Origin: SAR202 cluster bacterium AD-804-J14_MRT_500m
Lineage (GTDB): Bacteria; Chloroflexota; Dehalococcoidia; UBA3495; GCA-2712585
Length of the DNA: 43,711 nt
Reading direction: 5' to 3'
Assembly: GCA_009391275.1 (NCBI GenBank)
Contig: VEXF01000013.1
Location: 1 to 43,711, forward strand
Part shown: piece after piece, positions 1 to 8,238 of the stretch
How positions within the stretch are numbered: the stretch's first letter is position 1
How the letters are laid out: every line of letters starts with the position of its first letter
Position numbers and translations under genes: made by a program
Notes under the pieces: generated by a model
What the model saw: only the letters and a program-made list of their open reading frames with translations
Databases searched by the model: none
Told to the model about the DNA's origin: nothing

Positions 1-220
1 CAGTATTTTCCGTCCGCCATGATTCGCTGAGGCTCTCCCCATAGCTAAATAATAGGTTTATTGAGGTCATTGGTTTGTTGTCGTACCAGGGTGTTCGCTC
101 CCGTTGCTACATTGGTTGCTACATTTTTTGCATGGGACACTCTAGAGCCGGTTGAGGCATGGCGCATACCTTTATTGTTAGGAAGTCGCGCGGGCGATAA
201 ACTTGTCTAAAATTCCCCGA
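1..220. repeat. Island-junction module R, copy 1
   Basis: This stretch matches 3546-3746 over about 200 bp, with long identical runs, a few substitutions and one internal length difference around positions 70-95. Copy 2 directly follows a 3' half of tRNA-Leu, and the window begins at the base equivalent to 3546, so another tRNA-Leu half probably lies just outside the window. On the minus strand both copies keep one short open frame containing SHAKNVATNVATGAN, which could be the tail of a lost element gene such as an integrase. That identity is a guess. Confidence 0.85.
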
Positions 221-274
221 TAACTTGATGACTTCCTTTGTTATGACAACGGGTCATCGGATGGTGTAACACAC

Positions 275-1864
275 ATGAAATCTAATTGCATACCAATAAT
301 CCTCATCGCCACAGCATCTACGTTGATAATGGCAAGTTGTAGTGGGGACAATGTCCGCGAACCAGATCCAACCACTGTGGAAGCATCGTCTGAGTTGGAT
401 GTGGAATTTACTAAAGCAGTTGAAGAATACATTGCAACTGACTGGGGGACCTGGGATGACGGTGAGAATTTAGGTCGGTGCCTGACTGCAAACGTAAATT
501 CAATGACGGTAGAAACGAAACAGGCTGTGATCAAATATGGCATTGAAGAAGCATTTAATGAATTATCAGGTATACACGTACAAAGCCTCAGCAACGTTTG
601 GGACTCGTGTCAGACTGATATACCAACTACGGCAACTTCGCAATCTGAACCCATTGCTGAGGTAAAATCTTCGCCAACCACACAGCTAATAACTTTTGAA
701 TCGAACAGCGCTTACGAAAACTTCTCAGATGATGCGGAGCTTCAATTCAAGGATGCAATTGACCAACATTTTGATCGACTGACTGAAAAGGCTGGGATTT
801 CCGTAGCAGTTTATAAAGAAGGGTACCTTTGGAGATACGCCAAGGGTAGGGCTAGCCCTACCGAGAACATGAAAATCGGAACTCCCACCTTATTTCGCAG
901 CTCATCCAAGACATTTGTTGCTGCTATAGTGCTACAACAAATTGATGCCGGATTATATTCACTATCCGATACGTTGCACTCAATTTTATCTGGTAATGAC
1001 GATTATGAATCTTTTGATAAGAACGTAATCAATCCGGATGTCACCATTCATCACCTCTTGACCATGACATCCGGCATAGCTGATGCGCATGATTATTCAA
1101 GGAAAGAACATACAGACGTTCAAACTAATCCCGTATGGACACCTGGAGATACCGTGAAACTGGCAACACGACCTTTTGTATCTCCAGGTGTCTATGACTA
1201 TTCGAATACAAACACCATGCTGCTCGGCATGATTGTTGAAGAAGTAGCACAGGAAAATCTGAACGCGGTATATAAATCACAACTCTTCGACCCCTTAGGC
1301 CTGATAGCACTTCTTTTACCTCAAGATAATGCACCACCTAATACAGCTCGACCTTACGGCGATCGCACGAACTACGGAGGTAGCGGGTTTGGCGATCTTT
1401 CCGAAGCCTCATCCTGGGTGACAGACTGGTATGAATCGACAGGCAGGACCTCATGGGCAGCTGCCGGGATTGTCACAACACCGGAGAACTTAGCAAAGTG
1501 GGCGTATGAGCTTTTTAGCATCCATGGCAGGGCCATTTCTTCAACATCCCACGCGATTTTCCTTGATTCATTCACTGATCCAATGATAGAGATCGGAGGT
1601 TGGCCACAACAATATGGGTATCACGCTACAAAAAGATCTATGACACTGTCTAACGACGACATTACGGTTTATGGACATCCTGGCGGCGGCGGTGGATATA
1701 CCTCTGTTTTTTATTATTCACCAGAAGTAGATTTATCTATTTCTTTGTTGGCTAATTCCCACAGCAATGCACGGAATCGTGAAGAATCTGTCGGACGTCT
1801 TACCCATAGAACACTTGGTGATATAGGTCAACGGCTGTTCGATATATATAAGTCAACGAGATAA
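275..1864 (+). CDS. Serine hydrolase lipoprotein, beta-lactamase/DD-peptidase family
   Basis: The 529-residue protein has a lipoprotein signal with its lipobox ending at Cys22, so it is probably anchored on the outer face of the membrane. Residues 25-145 are a low-complexity acidic region of no recognised family. From about 155 it is a class C beta-lactamase-type serine hydrolase: SSSK at 209-212 (nucleophile and lysine), YSN at 309-311 and HPG at 468-470 are the three expected motifs. Such proteins cleave D-amino acid peptides, esters or beta-lactams; the substrate cannot be told from sequence. The start is the ATG at 275, which gives a normal signal peptide; no strong ribosome binding site is evident. 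It is cargo of island 1 and has no co-oriented neighbour. Confidence 0.85.
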   Translation: MKSNCIPIILIATASTLIMASCSGDNVREPDPTTVEASSELDVEFTKAVEEYIATDWGTWDDGENLGRCLTANVNSMTVETKQAVIKYGIEEAFNELSGIHVQSLSNVWDSCQTDIPTTATSQSEPIAEVKSSPTTQLITFESNSAYENFSDDAELQFKDAIDQHFDRLTEKAGISVAVYKEGYLWRYAKGRASPTENMKIGTPTLFRSSSKTFVAAIVLQQIDAGLYSLSDTLHSILSGNDDYESFDKNVINPDVTIHHLLTMTSGIADAHDYSRKEHTDVQTNPVWTPGDTVKLATRPFVSPGVYDYSNTNTMLLGMIVEEVAQENLNAVYKSQLFDPLGLIALLLPQDNAPPNTARPYGDRTNYGGSGFGDLSEASSWVTDWYESTGRTSWAAAGIVTTPENLAKWAYELFSIHGRAISSTSHAIFLDSFTDPMIEIGGWPQQYGYHATKRSMTLSNDDITVYGHPGGGGGYTSVFYYSPEVDLSISLLANSHSNARNREESVGRLTHRTLGDIGQRLFDIYKSTR

Positions 1865-1932
1865 ACATCGCTGCTATAATAGCAGCATGACCACTGTGAT
1901 TTTCAGGCTACCGGTAGCTTTTCTTTTGCTAT

Positions 1933-1980
1933 TGGTAGAGCTACGGAATTCGAACCCGTGACCCCCTGCTTGCAAAGCCT
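1933..1980 (-). pseudogene. tRNA-Ala(TGC)-like 3' half
   Basis: Read on the minus strand this has the anticodon loop with TGC, the 3' anticodon stem, a T arm with the GGGTTCGAAT core, and a terminal CCA. The T stem contains a G-T in place of the invariant G53-C61 pair, and the acceptor strand appears one base short. The sequence to the right is not a D arm or 5' acceptor, so it is not a functional tRNA. Like the tRNA-Leu half at 3491 it keeps only the part from the anticodon loop to the 3' end, as expected for an integration scar. Assignment to Ala rests on the anticodon only. Confidence 0.55.
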
Positions 1981-2006
1981 AGTTTTCCCTAATGTACCAT
2001 GGGATT

Positions 2007-2093
2007 CTAGAGTATTCTCTTTGCGATGACCGCAAGCAACAACACTGCTACGACTAACCAAACCAGTTTCTTTTGCACCAGTTTATCCCCCAT
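2007..2093 (-). CDS. Small membrane peptide, 28 aa
   Basis: The ATG at 2093 is preceded by AAGGAG four bases upstream, an almost ideal ribosome binding site. The frame encodes 28 residues: a charged start (MGDKLVQKK), one hydrophobic stretch of about 16 residues and a basic end (AKRIL). This is the layout of a single-pass inner-membrane microprotein. It lies 99 bp downstream of the M23-like lipoprotein gene on the same strand and could share its transcript. The function is unknown, and chance cannot be excluded for so short a frame. Confidence 0.4.
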   Translation of the reverse strand: MGDKLVQKKLVWLVVAVLLLAVIAKRIL

Positions 2094-2192
2094 GAAACTC
2101 CTTGCCGTTCGATCATGGCGTCATTGTATTAGGGCTCATGATAGCTCAAAAATACGTACAACCATGAGTGTTGAAGCAGGGTCGATCTATCC

Positions 2193-3440
2193 CTAACGTG
2201 GTACAGGCATCCCGTCTTCGCCTATAATGTTCGTGACTTTACAGCTGGGGGCTTGATAGTCGGTTGTGTTGTACAAAGGCTTCCCGTCAGGAGTCTCCCA
2301 GTCGGTGATATGTTGCTCTAAGAAATACCGGATGTATTCAGAGTTTGGAGTGCCGGCGGTTTCAGTTTCTATAGATTTCCTTGCTTCGGCCATCATCTCA
2401 AGAAGCTCTTCCTTGTAGCTTGGGTCAATGTAAAGCCAAGGGCAATGATGGAGCGGTGTCACCCCCCCCTCCAGTAAACCGATTTCTACCAAGTCGAAGC
2501 CGTACTTCCTATCGGGTCTGGACTGGTTTCCTTGGGGATCAGAGTACTCGTAACTGTAGTTGCTCACTTCAGCTACGGGTTGCCCGGCCCTGACTCTATC
2601 CCCAACTTCTACGATCACATTAATAACATGTTCCATTTCCCACATATATTTTGGAGAATCGCATTGCTCAGTTGAAGGGGACATCATAACTGAGTAATCT
2701 GCACTATAAAGTTTAGGGATTCTGCAGACAACGCCGTCTATTATTGCAGTCACCTTGGTACCCGCAGGCAGTACGAATGTAGGTTGCAGGTTATATTCCA
2801 CATGCCTGCTGTCAGTATGAGTAAGGGTGCCATAATCTACAATCAATATCGGAACAACGCCGGTTGAAAAGTCATAACCTAAGGATTTTATCAGTGCCGG
2901 AGGAAGCCCATCTTCAATTGGGCTATGCTTTTCTCCTTCTCCTCGCATATTGCCCTTTCCAGACGTCTCCCCGTCACTGCCAATAGCTCCCGATTTACCA
3001 GTGAAGCCCGCAGACAATTCTACGGCCTTTTTAAGCGTCCTACAATCGTTGGCCACGCAAAGCTCCAGATGAATTTCCACGACCTCCATCTGGCGCTCTA
3101 TCGTCAAGGCAAAGTCACGCGTGTCGGACCATTGCTCTGACGCATTAGAGGACCATTTCCTTTGATTGGCATCTATGTCATGCGAAATACTGCATAAGAC
3201 TACCTTTGACTGCTCATCAGATTCGCATAGGATAGCGACATCTGATAGCTCGACTAGTTCGGGTGGGGGGATCGGTGTAGGAGTAGAGGTGAAGGTATGT
3301 GAGGGAGTAAACATAGGGGTTGATGGCAATGGTGTTTTGGTTGGGGTTGGGCTACTGACAGAATCAGCACTTCTTCCACAAGCCACCAGCAGCACTATTG
3401 CCGTGGAGAGGAGAAGTAATCGTATAACCTTGAGTTTCAC
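2193..3440 (-). CDS. Lipoprotein with degenerate M23-like domain
   Basis: The protein has 415 residues and a GTG start at 3440. The N terminus is a lipoprotein signal (LLVAC, lipid Cys21), followed by a Pro/Thr/Ser-rich linker (about 28-60) typical of surface-exposed lipoproteins. Residues 195-340 resemble the duplicated hybrid motif of M23 (LytM) peptidases: the PAGTKVTAIIDGVV and VGDRVRAGQPVAEV turns are clear. The zinc ligands are not: the HxxxD site reads H-x-x-Y and the HxH site reads FDLVE, so it is probably a non-catalytic relative that binds rather than cuts. It is cargo of island 1, convergent with the serine hydrolase gene. Confidence 0.6.
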   Translation of the reverse strand: MKLKVIRLLLLSTAIVLLVACGRSADSVSSPTPTKTPLPSTPMFTPSHTFTSTPTPIPPPELVELSDVAILCESDEQSKVVLCSISHDIDANQRKWSSNASEQWSDTRDFALTIERQMEVVEIHLELCVANDCRTLKKAVELSAGFTGKSGAIGSDGETSGKGNMRGEGEKHSPIEDGLPPALIKSLGYDFSTGVVPILIVDYGTLTHTDSRHVEYNLQPTFVLPAGTKVTAIIDGVVCRIPKLYSADYSVMMSPSTEQCDSPKYMWEMEHVINVIVEVGDRVRAGQPVAEVSNYSYEYSDPQGNQSRPDRKYGFDLVEIGLLEGGVTPLHHCPWLYIDPSYKEELLEMMAEARKSIETETAGTPNSEYIRYFLEQHITDWETPDGKPLYNTTDYQAPSCKVTNIIGEDGMPVPR

Positions 3441-3490
3441 ACAGCCATATTACCCTAAGCGTCTACTGACCGGCTAATCGGATATAAAAA

Positions 3491-3545
3491 TGGTGGGGAA
3501 GCCGGGACTCGAACCCGGACGCCTTGCAGCACATGATCCTAAATC
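3491..3545 (-). pseudogene. tRNA-Leu(TAG) 3' half, integration scar
   Basis: These 55 bases are identical to 9450-9504, the 3' half of the intact tRNA-Leu from the encoded CCA to the anticodon loop. Identity stops at 3546 where module R begins. No 5' half is present, so it cannot make a tRNA. This is the pattern left when an integrase uses the tRNA anticodon-loop/3' half as its attachment core. Confidence 0.9.
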
Positions 3546-3746
3546 CAGTATTTTCCGTCCGCCAGGGTTCGCTGAGGCTCTCTCCATAGCTAAATAATAG
3601 GTTTGTTGACGTGTCACAATGTTCGCTCCCGTTGCTACATTGGTTGCTACATTTTTTGCATGGGACACTCTAGAGCCGGTTGAGGCACAGGGCTTACCTT
3701 TACTTTTGGGAAGTCACACAGGCAATAAAATGTCTAAATTTTCCAG
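3546..3746. repeat. Island-junction module R, copy 2
   Basis: This is the second copy of the module at 1-220, directly adjoining the tRNA-Leu half. The longest identical run lies in 3631-3686. Being always next to the attachment core, it may be the arm-binding part of attP, the tail of an integrase gene, or both. A 64-codon reading frame from module R across the tRNA half (3474-3668, minus) exists but is not credible as a gene. Confidence 0.85.
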
Positions 3747-3790
3747 TTATATAGCAATATCATCCTAGCCACTGCCATACAGTTGCCAGC

Positions 3791-4642
3791 TTACACACAA
3801 CGCTTCGAAAAGAGATGGTCAACCACTCTGATGGGGATTACAACAGTCTCCCATTTGCCATCTCTTTGCTCAACTGGAATATGGCCTCGCAAATCATCTG
3901 GGCTTACAACTGCTATCTCTTCTGCGATTAGATCCCAAATATGAAACGTATAGGTATCGTTATCAAGAGCCGTTTGCCATTCGTTCCTAGTGATATGGAT
4001 GGTGCCAGACTTGCCCTGTGTGGTGGCTTTAACCTCAATTCGAAGGAGTCGCGAATCAGCCCGATCAACAATGGACAAAACATCATATCCATCCTCGTTA
4101 CTTTCTAGGGATATCCATTTTGGTTCCCTGTTAGTCCTACGCTTCTCATACTTCAACGTCAGTTTTTCCCCTCCGCGCCCAATTTCAGTCAATTTGTCCG
4201 CGCGTTGCCCACGGGCTCGAGCTGCCAAATCAGACCAAAACTTGACGACATCCTCGTTCGCGCCTTCATGAACAAATGCTTCTCGAAAAATCTGGTGCAC
4301 CTCCGGACTCAGAAAGCTCAACACCCTTTTACGCCCATAAATTGCATTCTGCAGCCACGGTGGCCGTTGCGATTCAACGTAGTCAAGCAAAGCCCTTCGC
4401 AACCTCTGTGGATAGCCGGGAAGACTTACAGTGTTCTGGCCTGCTGCCGTCAGCGCCACAACTCCGTTGGCATTTGCCTGTATCCAATTAAGGCCTTGGG
4501 CTATCTCAAGCGTTGCCTCCACAGGAATAACTCCAACGGTTGGAAAAGCTTCAGATATCTTCTGGAATGTCATCTGGTAGCGCCCAATCATTCCCAGCAT
4601 CTGAAACCCACTCTCCAACACGCCTGTGGATATACCGATCAT
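3791..4642 (-). CDS. DUF3883 protein with PD-(D/E)xK-like residues
   Basis: The protein has 283 residues. The C-terminal part (about 155-265) matches my recollection of DUF3883: GGE (Glu159), GYDVLS (Asp187), then RIEVKATT with Glu203 and Lys205. Spaced acid...acid-x-Lys is the signature of the PD-(D/E)xK nuclease fold, and DUF3883 proteins recur near restriction systems. Residues 1-75 could be a winged-helix-like recognition part; this is weaker. It is the last gene of the island operon and its ATG overlaps the helicase stop as ATGA, implying translational coupling. As the only member with an intact nuclease-like residue set it is a plausible DNA cutter of the system; that is inference. Confidence 0.7.
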   Translation of the reverse strand: MIGISTGVLESGFQMLGMIGRYQMTFQKISEAFPTVGVIPVEATLEIAQGLNWIQANANGVVALTAAGQNTVSLPGYPQRLRRALLDYVESQRPPWLQNAIYGRKRVLSFLSPEVHQIFREAFVHEGANEDVVKFWSDLAARARGQRADKLTEIGRGGEKLTLKYEKRRTNREPKWISLESNEDGYDVLSIVDRADSRLLRIEVKATTQGKSGTIHITRNEWQTALDNDTYTFHIWDLIAEEIAVVSPDDLRGHIPVEQRDGKWETVVIPIRVVDHLFSKRCV

Positions 4643-6459
4643 GCTTCGCTCGATTGGAGATCATTGATCAACTGGTCAACGTCTGACTGGTCTATCACAC
4701 CGGTTGTATCCTCGACGTCTTCGCTATTAGATAGGTCTATTGGGAACGGGTCAATTTGAATGGAAGGATCGTCCAGAGCCTGTTTCATCGCCTTCATCTT
4801 GGTACTCAGTCTTTGCCTGACAGTATCGTCTACACTCGATTTGCATTGGAAAACCTCAATTAGGGTCTTTTGATCTGGTTTAAGGCCAACTCGGTGTATT
4901 CGGTCCTGCGATTGCATGTAGTGAGCGGCGTTAAAGGTGCGATCGAGGTATATTGCATAATGGCATATCTTATGCAAGCTCACTCCCTCGCCGGCAGCAG
5001 CTGGATTAGCGACCAAAACACGAACGTTTGGGTTATCGTGAAATAGTTTTATCTTGCCTTCGCGGGACTCATCATCCTCTTCATCCCCAGAATCTACCCC
5101 ACCATGAATGTACACAGCTCCGAGATGTGCCAGCCGGAAAGCCAAGTATTCTACGTTTTTAACGAATGAGGTCCACACAATTATCTTCTGTTCGGGAGCA
5201 AATTGGCGAATCCTGTTCAGCACCGCGCGGATTTTTGGGCCGTCGCCCTGTGCCAATACGGCACCAAGGCGTTCAGAATGGGCATCTTCCATCTGAGAGG
5301 AGAGGAGAGCAGGGTTTGAGGCAAACTGAAGCAATCTCATAACAGAACGGCCAAGAGCCCGGAATTCTGTCCTTGTGTTTTTGGCCAACCGAGCCTGGCG
5401 TAAGGTTTCAGAGCTCATCAAGTTGTAAACTTCTCTCTGTAGCGGGTCCATGGGTACTTCAATTACTTTCGTGGTTATATCGGGAAGATTAAGTTCTTTC
5501 TTATTTGTCCGGACGAACACAGGTCGGAATAGCTGAACCATATTTTTGCTTATTGTCGAAACTTCTGGGTATAAGAATTTGAATTGAGGCTCCAGATCCG
5601 CTACGGCCTGCGGCATTGGAGTTCCTGAAAGAATTAGCTTTCCAACAGGGAGATGCGCCAATCCAAGGACAGTACGGGACTGTATTCCTGTACCAGTCTT
5701 AATGCGATGGCTTTCATCCAGAAAAACAAACGCACGATTTTCATCACAGTATGCCGAAATCAAATCGTTTACGTTATCTTGTATTAGTTGTTGGTACGTG
5801 ATCAGCATAAATCTGGGGTTTTTATCAAGGAGTTCCTTTATGCGTGCCCGTCCACCTCTTAGCCTGGTAAATGACTCTGGTGCCTTGGGAACACATTCGG
5901 TTTTTTCTTCGTCCCATGCGGCAAAGGCATTCTTGGGAGCGATTACTAATAGTCGGTCCTCATCTTTCGCTTTGAAGAAGAAAAATGCTAATGCTTCTGT
6001 TGTCTTGCCTGCGCCAGGTACTGAGAAAGTAGCAGCTGCAGGCATCAAGGCCATTTTGCAAACATTCCGCAGCTGTGGCTCAGTTAGTTTACGAGTAAAG
6101 CCTGCATCAACCAAAACTGCCTTAAGAGTGTCCGAATCAACCGAGTTCGCCTCTTTCGCGAGTTCATAATGCTCGACCATGCGCTTGGATTTTGTCAGAA
6201 GCGCCCTTGCTGAGGGTGTAACCTCATATCCTGTTCCATCAACTACTTGGAGTCGTTTAAACAGCTGTCCTAATTCAGTTCGAAGAGACACAAAGTTCCA
6301 CGATGGAACCGAAAATTGAAATGCCCCCTCGTCGATGGCATCGTCTGAATTATCTAGAAGCAAGCGACGTATTGCACCAACCAATTGGGATGTATCTGGC
6401 AGTCGCCGCCAATTCACAACCACCCGTTGGTCTTTTTCGCGGTAGTCAATTATTAGCAT
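4639..6459 (-). CDS. SNF2-family helicase/translocase
   Basis: The 606-residue protein has both RecA-like lobes: Walker A in SVPGAGKTT (146-154), the Walker B variant DESH (248-251), motif III SGTP (278-281), and motif VI QSQDRIHRVG (516-525). The QSQDRIHR form is typical of SNF2/Swi2 enzymes, which move on double-stranded DNA rather than unwinding it. The first ~120 residues are a private domain of no recognised family. Its start overlaps the ParB-like gene by 14 bp and its stop overlaps the DUF3883 gene by 4 bp. In DISARM and several restriction systems such motors link recognition to cleavage; the same role is inferred here. Confidence 0.9.
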   Translation of the reverse strand: MLIIDYREKDQRVVVNWRRLPDTSQLVGAIRRLLLDNSDDAIDEGAFQFSVPSWNFVSLRTELGQLFKRLQVVDGTGYEVTPSARALLTKSKRMVEHYELAKEANSVDSDTLKAVLVDAGFTRKLTEPQLRNVCKMALMPAAATFSVPGAGKTTEALAFFFFKAKDEDRLLVIAPKNAFAAWDEEKTECVPKAPESFTRLRGGRARIKELLDKNPRFMLITYQQLIQDNVNDLISAYCDENRAFVFLDESHRIKTGTGIQSRTVLGLAHLPVGKLILSGTPMPQAVADLEPQFKFLYPEVSTISKNMVQLFRPVFVRTNKKELNLPDITTKVIEVPMDPLQREVYNLMSSETLRQARLAKNTRTEFRALGRSVMRLLQFASNPALLSSQMEDAHSERLGAVLAQGDGPKIRAVLNRIRQFAPEQKIIVWTSFVKNVEYLAFRLAHLGAVYIHGGVDSGDEEDDESREGKIKLFHDNPNVRVLVANPAAAGEGVSLHKICHYAIYLDRTFNAAHYMQSQDRIHRVGLKPDQKTLIEVFQCKSSVDDTVRQRLSTKMKAMKQALDDPSIQIDPFPIDLSNSEDVEDTTGVIDQSDVDQLINDLQSSEA

Positions 6460-7768
6460 CGCGTTTTAGAAACTCCCTGATTGTCTTGATCTTAGCCTCG
6501 ACCTCTTCAAGTTGTGCCTCGACACCTTCCCTGTCTGATTCATTATTCAGGCCTTCTTGTACCGCCTTATTCAGATCATCATGAGCCTTCTGGCATTGAT
6601 TTAGTAAGAAAGCCGCCTTGTCCGTTTCTTTCTCAATGTTTCTTGCTGCTTCAATAGTCTCTAGCACTTCTCCACGTACACTCTCAGAGTCCACATCTCC
6701 ATAAAGTATCTTTTCATTTATCTTTGCCATCCTATTGTCTTCTGGGGTCAAATCCCCTCCGAAGAGCTCATCCTCTGTTTCGTCCTGTTCGTCTGAATCA
6801 ACTTCGATGACCGTTTTTAGTTGTTTGATGACTGGATCAAAGTGCTTGCTACAATCCTGAACAACTGAGTACACGCGTCTACCCAAGGTGTCAGGTGAAT
6901 CCAAAAGACAGAACACAACACTAGCGAAAAGTTGCTGGCTTGCGTCGCCGCGCATTCGCATTGCTGGTCCTTTTCTCAGTTTTGCTAACTGCTCAAAACC
7001 CAGTTCTTTACCCTCGACTCTCGACCATCGCCCCTCCCAATCTCTCGACTTAAGGTAATCAATTGCCAGTTCCAAGATGTTAAACCTTAGGGCAACCTCG
7101 CTCACTTTCATATCGTAAAGATTAGCCAGCTCGCTATCTGTGTAATTGTACTCACGCTTTTTGGCCATCATCATGTTCGCTTCGGCATGCCAAGAATAAT
7201 CCTCTTTGATTTCACGCACTATCTGTAATTCTGCTTCGAGTTTATCAAGGTCTTGCTCTTGGCCAGAAGGCAAGCGGACGATTTCGATATTCCCGAAATG
7301 CTGATATTTCGTGTTGTTTTCATAGATCAGTTGCCGCCAAAAGGCCAGGCGACGATTGCCATTCAGAACAAATCCGTCATAGGTCAAAATAATCTCTTCG
7401 CTTTGTCTGTTACTAGGGTTAGAAAATAATTTTTGCATCGCGGTATTGTCTGCAAGCTTAATGAGCAGCTTATGCTGCACCTCTTGAACATCATCACGCT
7501 CCGAATCTTTCGAGAAATAATCCTCCTGAACGTCCGGGTTTTCAGCACGATATTCTTCCTGAAGAGACGTTGTCCTTCCATTTCTTAGGCGGTATTTAGG
7601 AAGACCAATAGGCACTACTTGCCTATTGATATCTATCTCCCTACCTTGAAATCTCACTCTTTTAGTAGCCGGAAATTTTTGAGCTTTTTCCAGCTGCTCT
7701 ACCCGGGCTGGCCCGGGCCAACCATACTTAGCACTGACTTGGTTCATTGCCCTATCGTCATTACTCAT
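6446..7768 (-). CDS. ParB-like domain protein with C-terminal coiled coil
   Basis: The protein has 440 residues. The stretch around 128-145 contains GFVLNGNRRLAFWRQL, the box II-like G-N-R-R of the ParB/Srx-fold family, which in ParB binds CTP and in relatives acts as nuclease, kinase or DNA-sliding clamp. A helical region with a possible HTH (YTDSELANLYDMKVSEVALR) follows at about 205-225, as in ParB. Residues ~370-436 are Glu/Lys-rich and predicted coiled coil, suited to dimerisation. It overlaps the genes on both sides (4 bp and 14 bp). No ParA partner or parS site is visible, so chromosome partition is unlikely and a role in the island's defence operon is favoured. Confidence 0.7.
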   Translation of the reverse strand: MSNDDRAMNQVSAKYGWPGPARVEQLEKAQKFPATKRVRFQGREIDINRQVVPIGLPKYRLRNGRTTSLQEEYRAENPDVQEDYFSKDSERDDVQEVQHKLLIKLADNTAMQKLFSNPSNRQSEEIILTYDGFVLNGNRRLAFWRQLIYENNTKYQHFGNIEIVRLPSGQEQDLDKLEAELQIVREIKEDYSWHAEANMMMAKKREYNYTDSELANLYDMKVSEVALRFNILELAIDYLKSRDWEGRWSRVEGKELGFEQLAKLRKGPAMRMRGDASQQLFASVVFCLLDSPDTLGRRVYSVVQDCSKHFDPVIKQLKTVIEVDSDEQDETEDELFGGDLTPEDNRMAKINEKILYGDVDSESVRGEVLETIEAARNIEKETDKAAFLLNQCQKAHDDLNKAVQEGLNNESDREGVEAQLEEVEAKIKTIREFLKRDANN

Positions 7769-8226
7769 AAATCCTCCAATTCAAAAATCATGGTAGGCAC
7801 CGTATACACTTTCCTGAAGATTTCGAGCTCCCGAATCAGCCTATCGCCTTGGGCAAGGTTTCCACCAAGCTTCAGCGCGACCGATTTTGAGGGCACAACA
7901 ATCCCAGCAGCCATAATTGTGTTGTTAAGGTAGAGAGCTTGAAGTTTCATCATATCCGCATAAATTCTAGCTACGTTTCCGACCTGGAGACATAGACCCA
8001 CCCTCCGTTTTGTGGAGGTAATTGTGATATTAGATCCCTGGGCAACCTGCACTTCGCCAGACCAACCAAGCGATCTAAGACGAGCCAACGCTTCCTTCCT
8101 AAGAGACTCACTTGCGCCCTTAGCCGGTTTGGTTGTGATCGTTGAAATAACATCTTCTATTTCATGTTGAAGCTCTGCTGGCAGAACATTAGTCCCTTGA
8201 TTGTATTCTGAAATGTAGTATTTCAT
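7765..8226 (-). CDS. BglII/BstYI-like restriction endonuclease homologue, catalytic acids replaced
   Basis: This 153-residue protein aligns, from memory, with the core of BstYI (about 200 aa) and BglII (about 220 aa): KRRVGLCLQVGN corresponds to BstYI KDRVAIEVQFGK, and the distal IVVPSKSVALKL matches VEILPMKELSKEM. In those enzymes Asp and, nine residues later, Glu-x-Gln make the active site (BstYI D119/E128/Q130; BglII D84/E93/Q95). Here the positions read Thr70, Cys79 and Gln81, so both acids are missing and cleavage activity is doubtful. It may retain only sequence recognition. Its ATG start is 12 bp after the methyltransferase stop; its end overlaps the ParB-like gene (ATGA). The short length also fits a reduced, recognition-only version. 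Confidence 0.65.
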   Translation of the reverse strand: MKYYISEYNQGTNVLPAELQHEIEDVISTITTKPAKGASESLRKEALARLRSLGWSGEVQVAQGSNITITSTKRRVGLCLQVGNVARIYADMMKLQALYLNNTIMAAGIVVPSKSVALKLGGNLAQGDRLIRELEIFRKVYTVPTMIFELEDL

Positions 8227-8238
8227 ATCCTTCTCAGG

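Larger units (their letters stand above)
1..3490. mobile_element. Genomic island 1 at tRNA-Leu (left end outside window)
   Basis: The unit runs from module R to the base before the 3' CCA end of the tRNA-Leu half at 3491. It carries two lipoprotein genes, a tiny membrane-peptide ORF and a tRNA-Ala-like half. No integrase, transposase or phage structural gene is visible, so it is either a passively mobilised cargo island or a decayed element. Its boundaries are inferred from comparison with island 2, which has the same module and the same tRNA junction. Confidence 0.6.

Noticed and set aside
3474..3668. A 64-codon minus-strand frame from module R through the tRNA-Leu half
   Set aside because: Its second half is simply the tRNA 3' half read in frame. 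Only the module part might be a relic of a gene.
4205..4759. A 184-codon plus-strand frame opposite the DUF3883 gene
   Set aside because: It is antisense to a gene with clear motifs, crosses into the next gene and has no family features.
5702..6169. A 155-codon plus-strand frame opposite the SNF2 gene
   Set aside because: It lies fully antisense to the helicase Walker A region and shows no domain.
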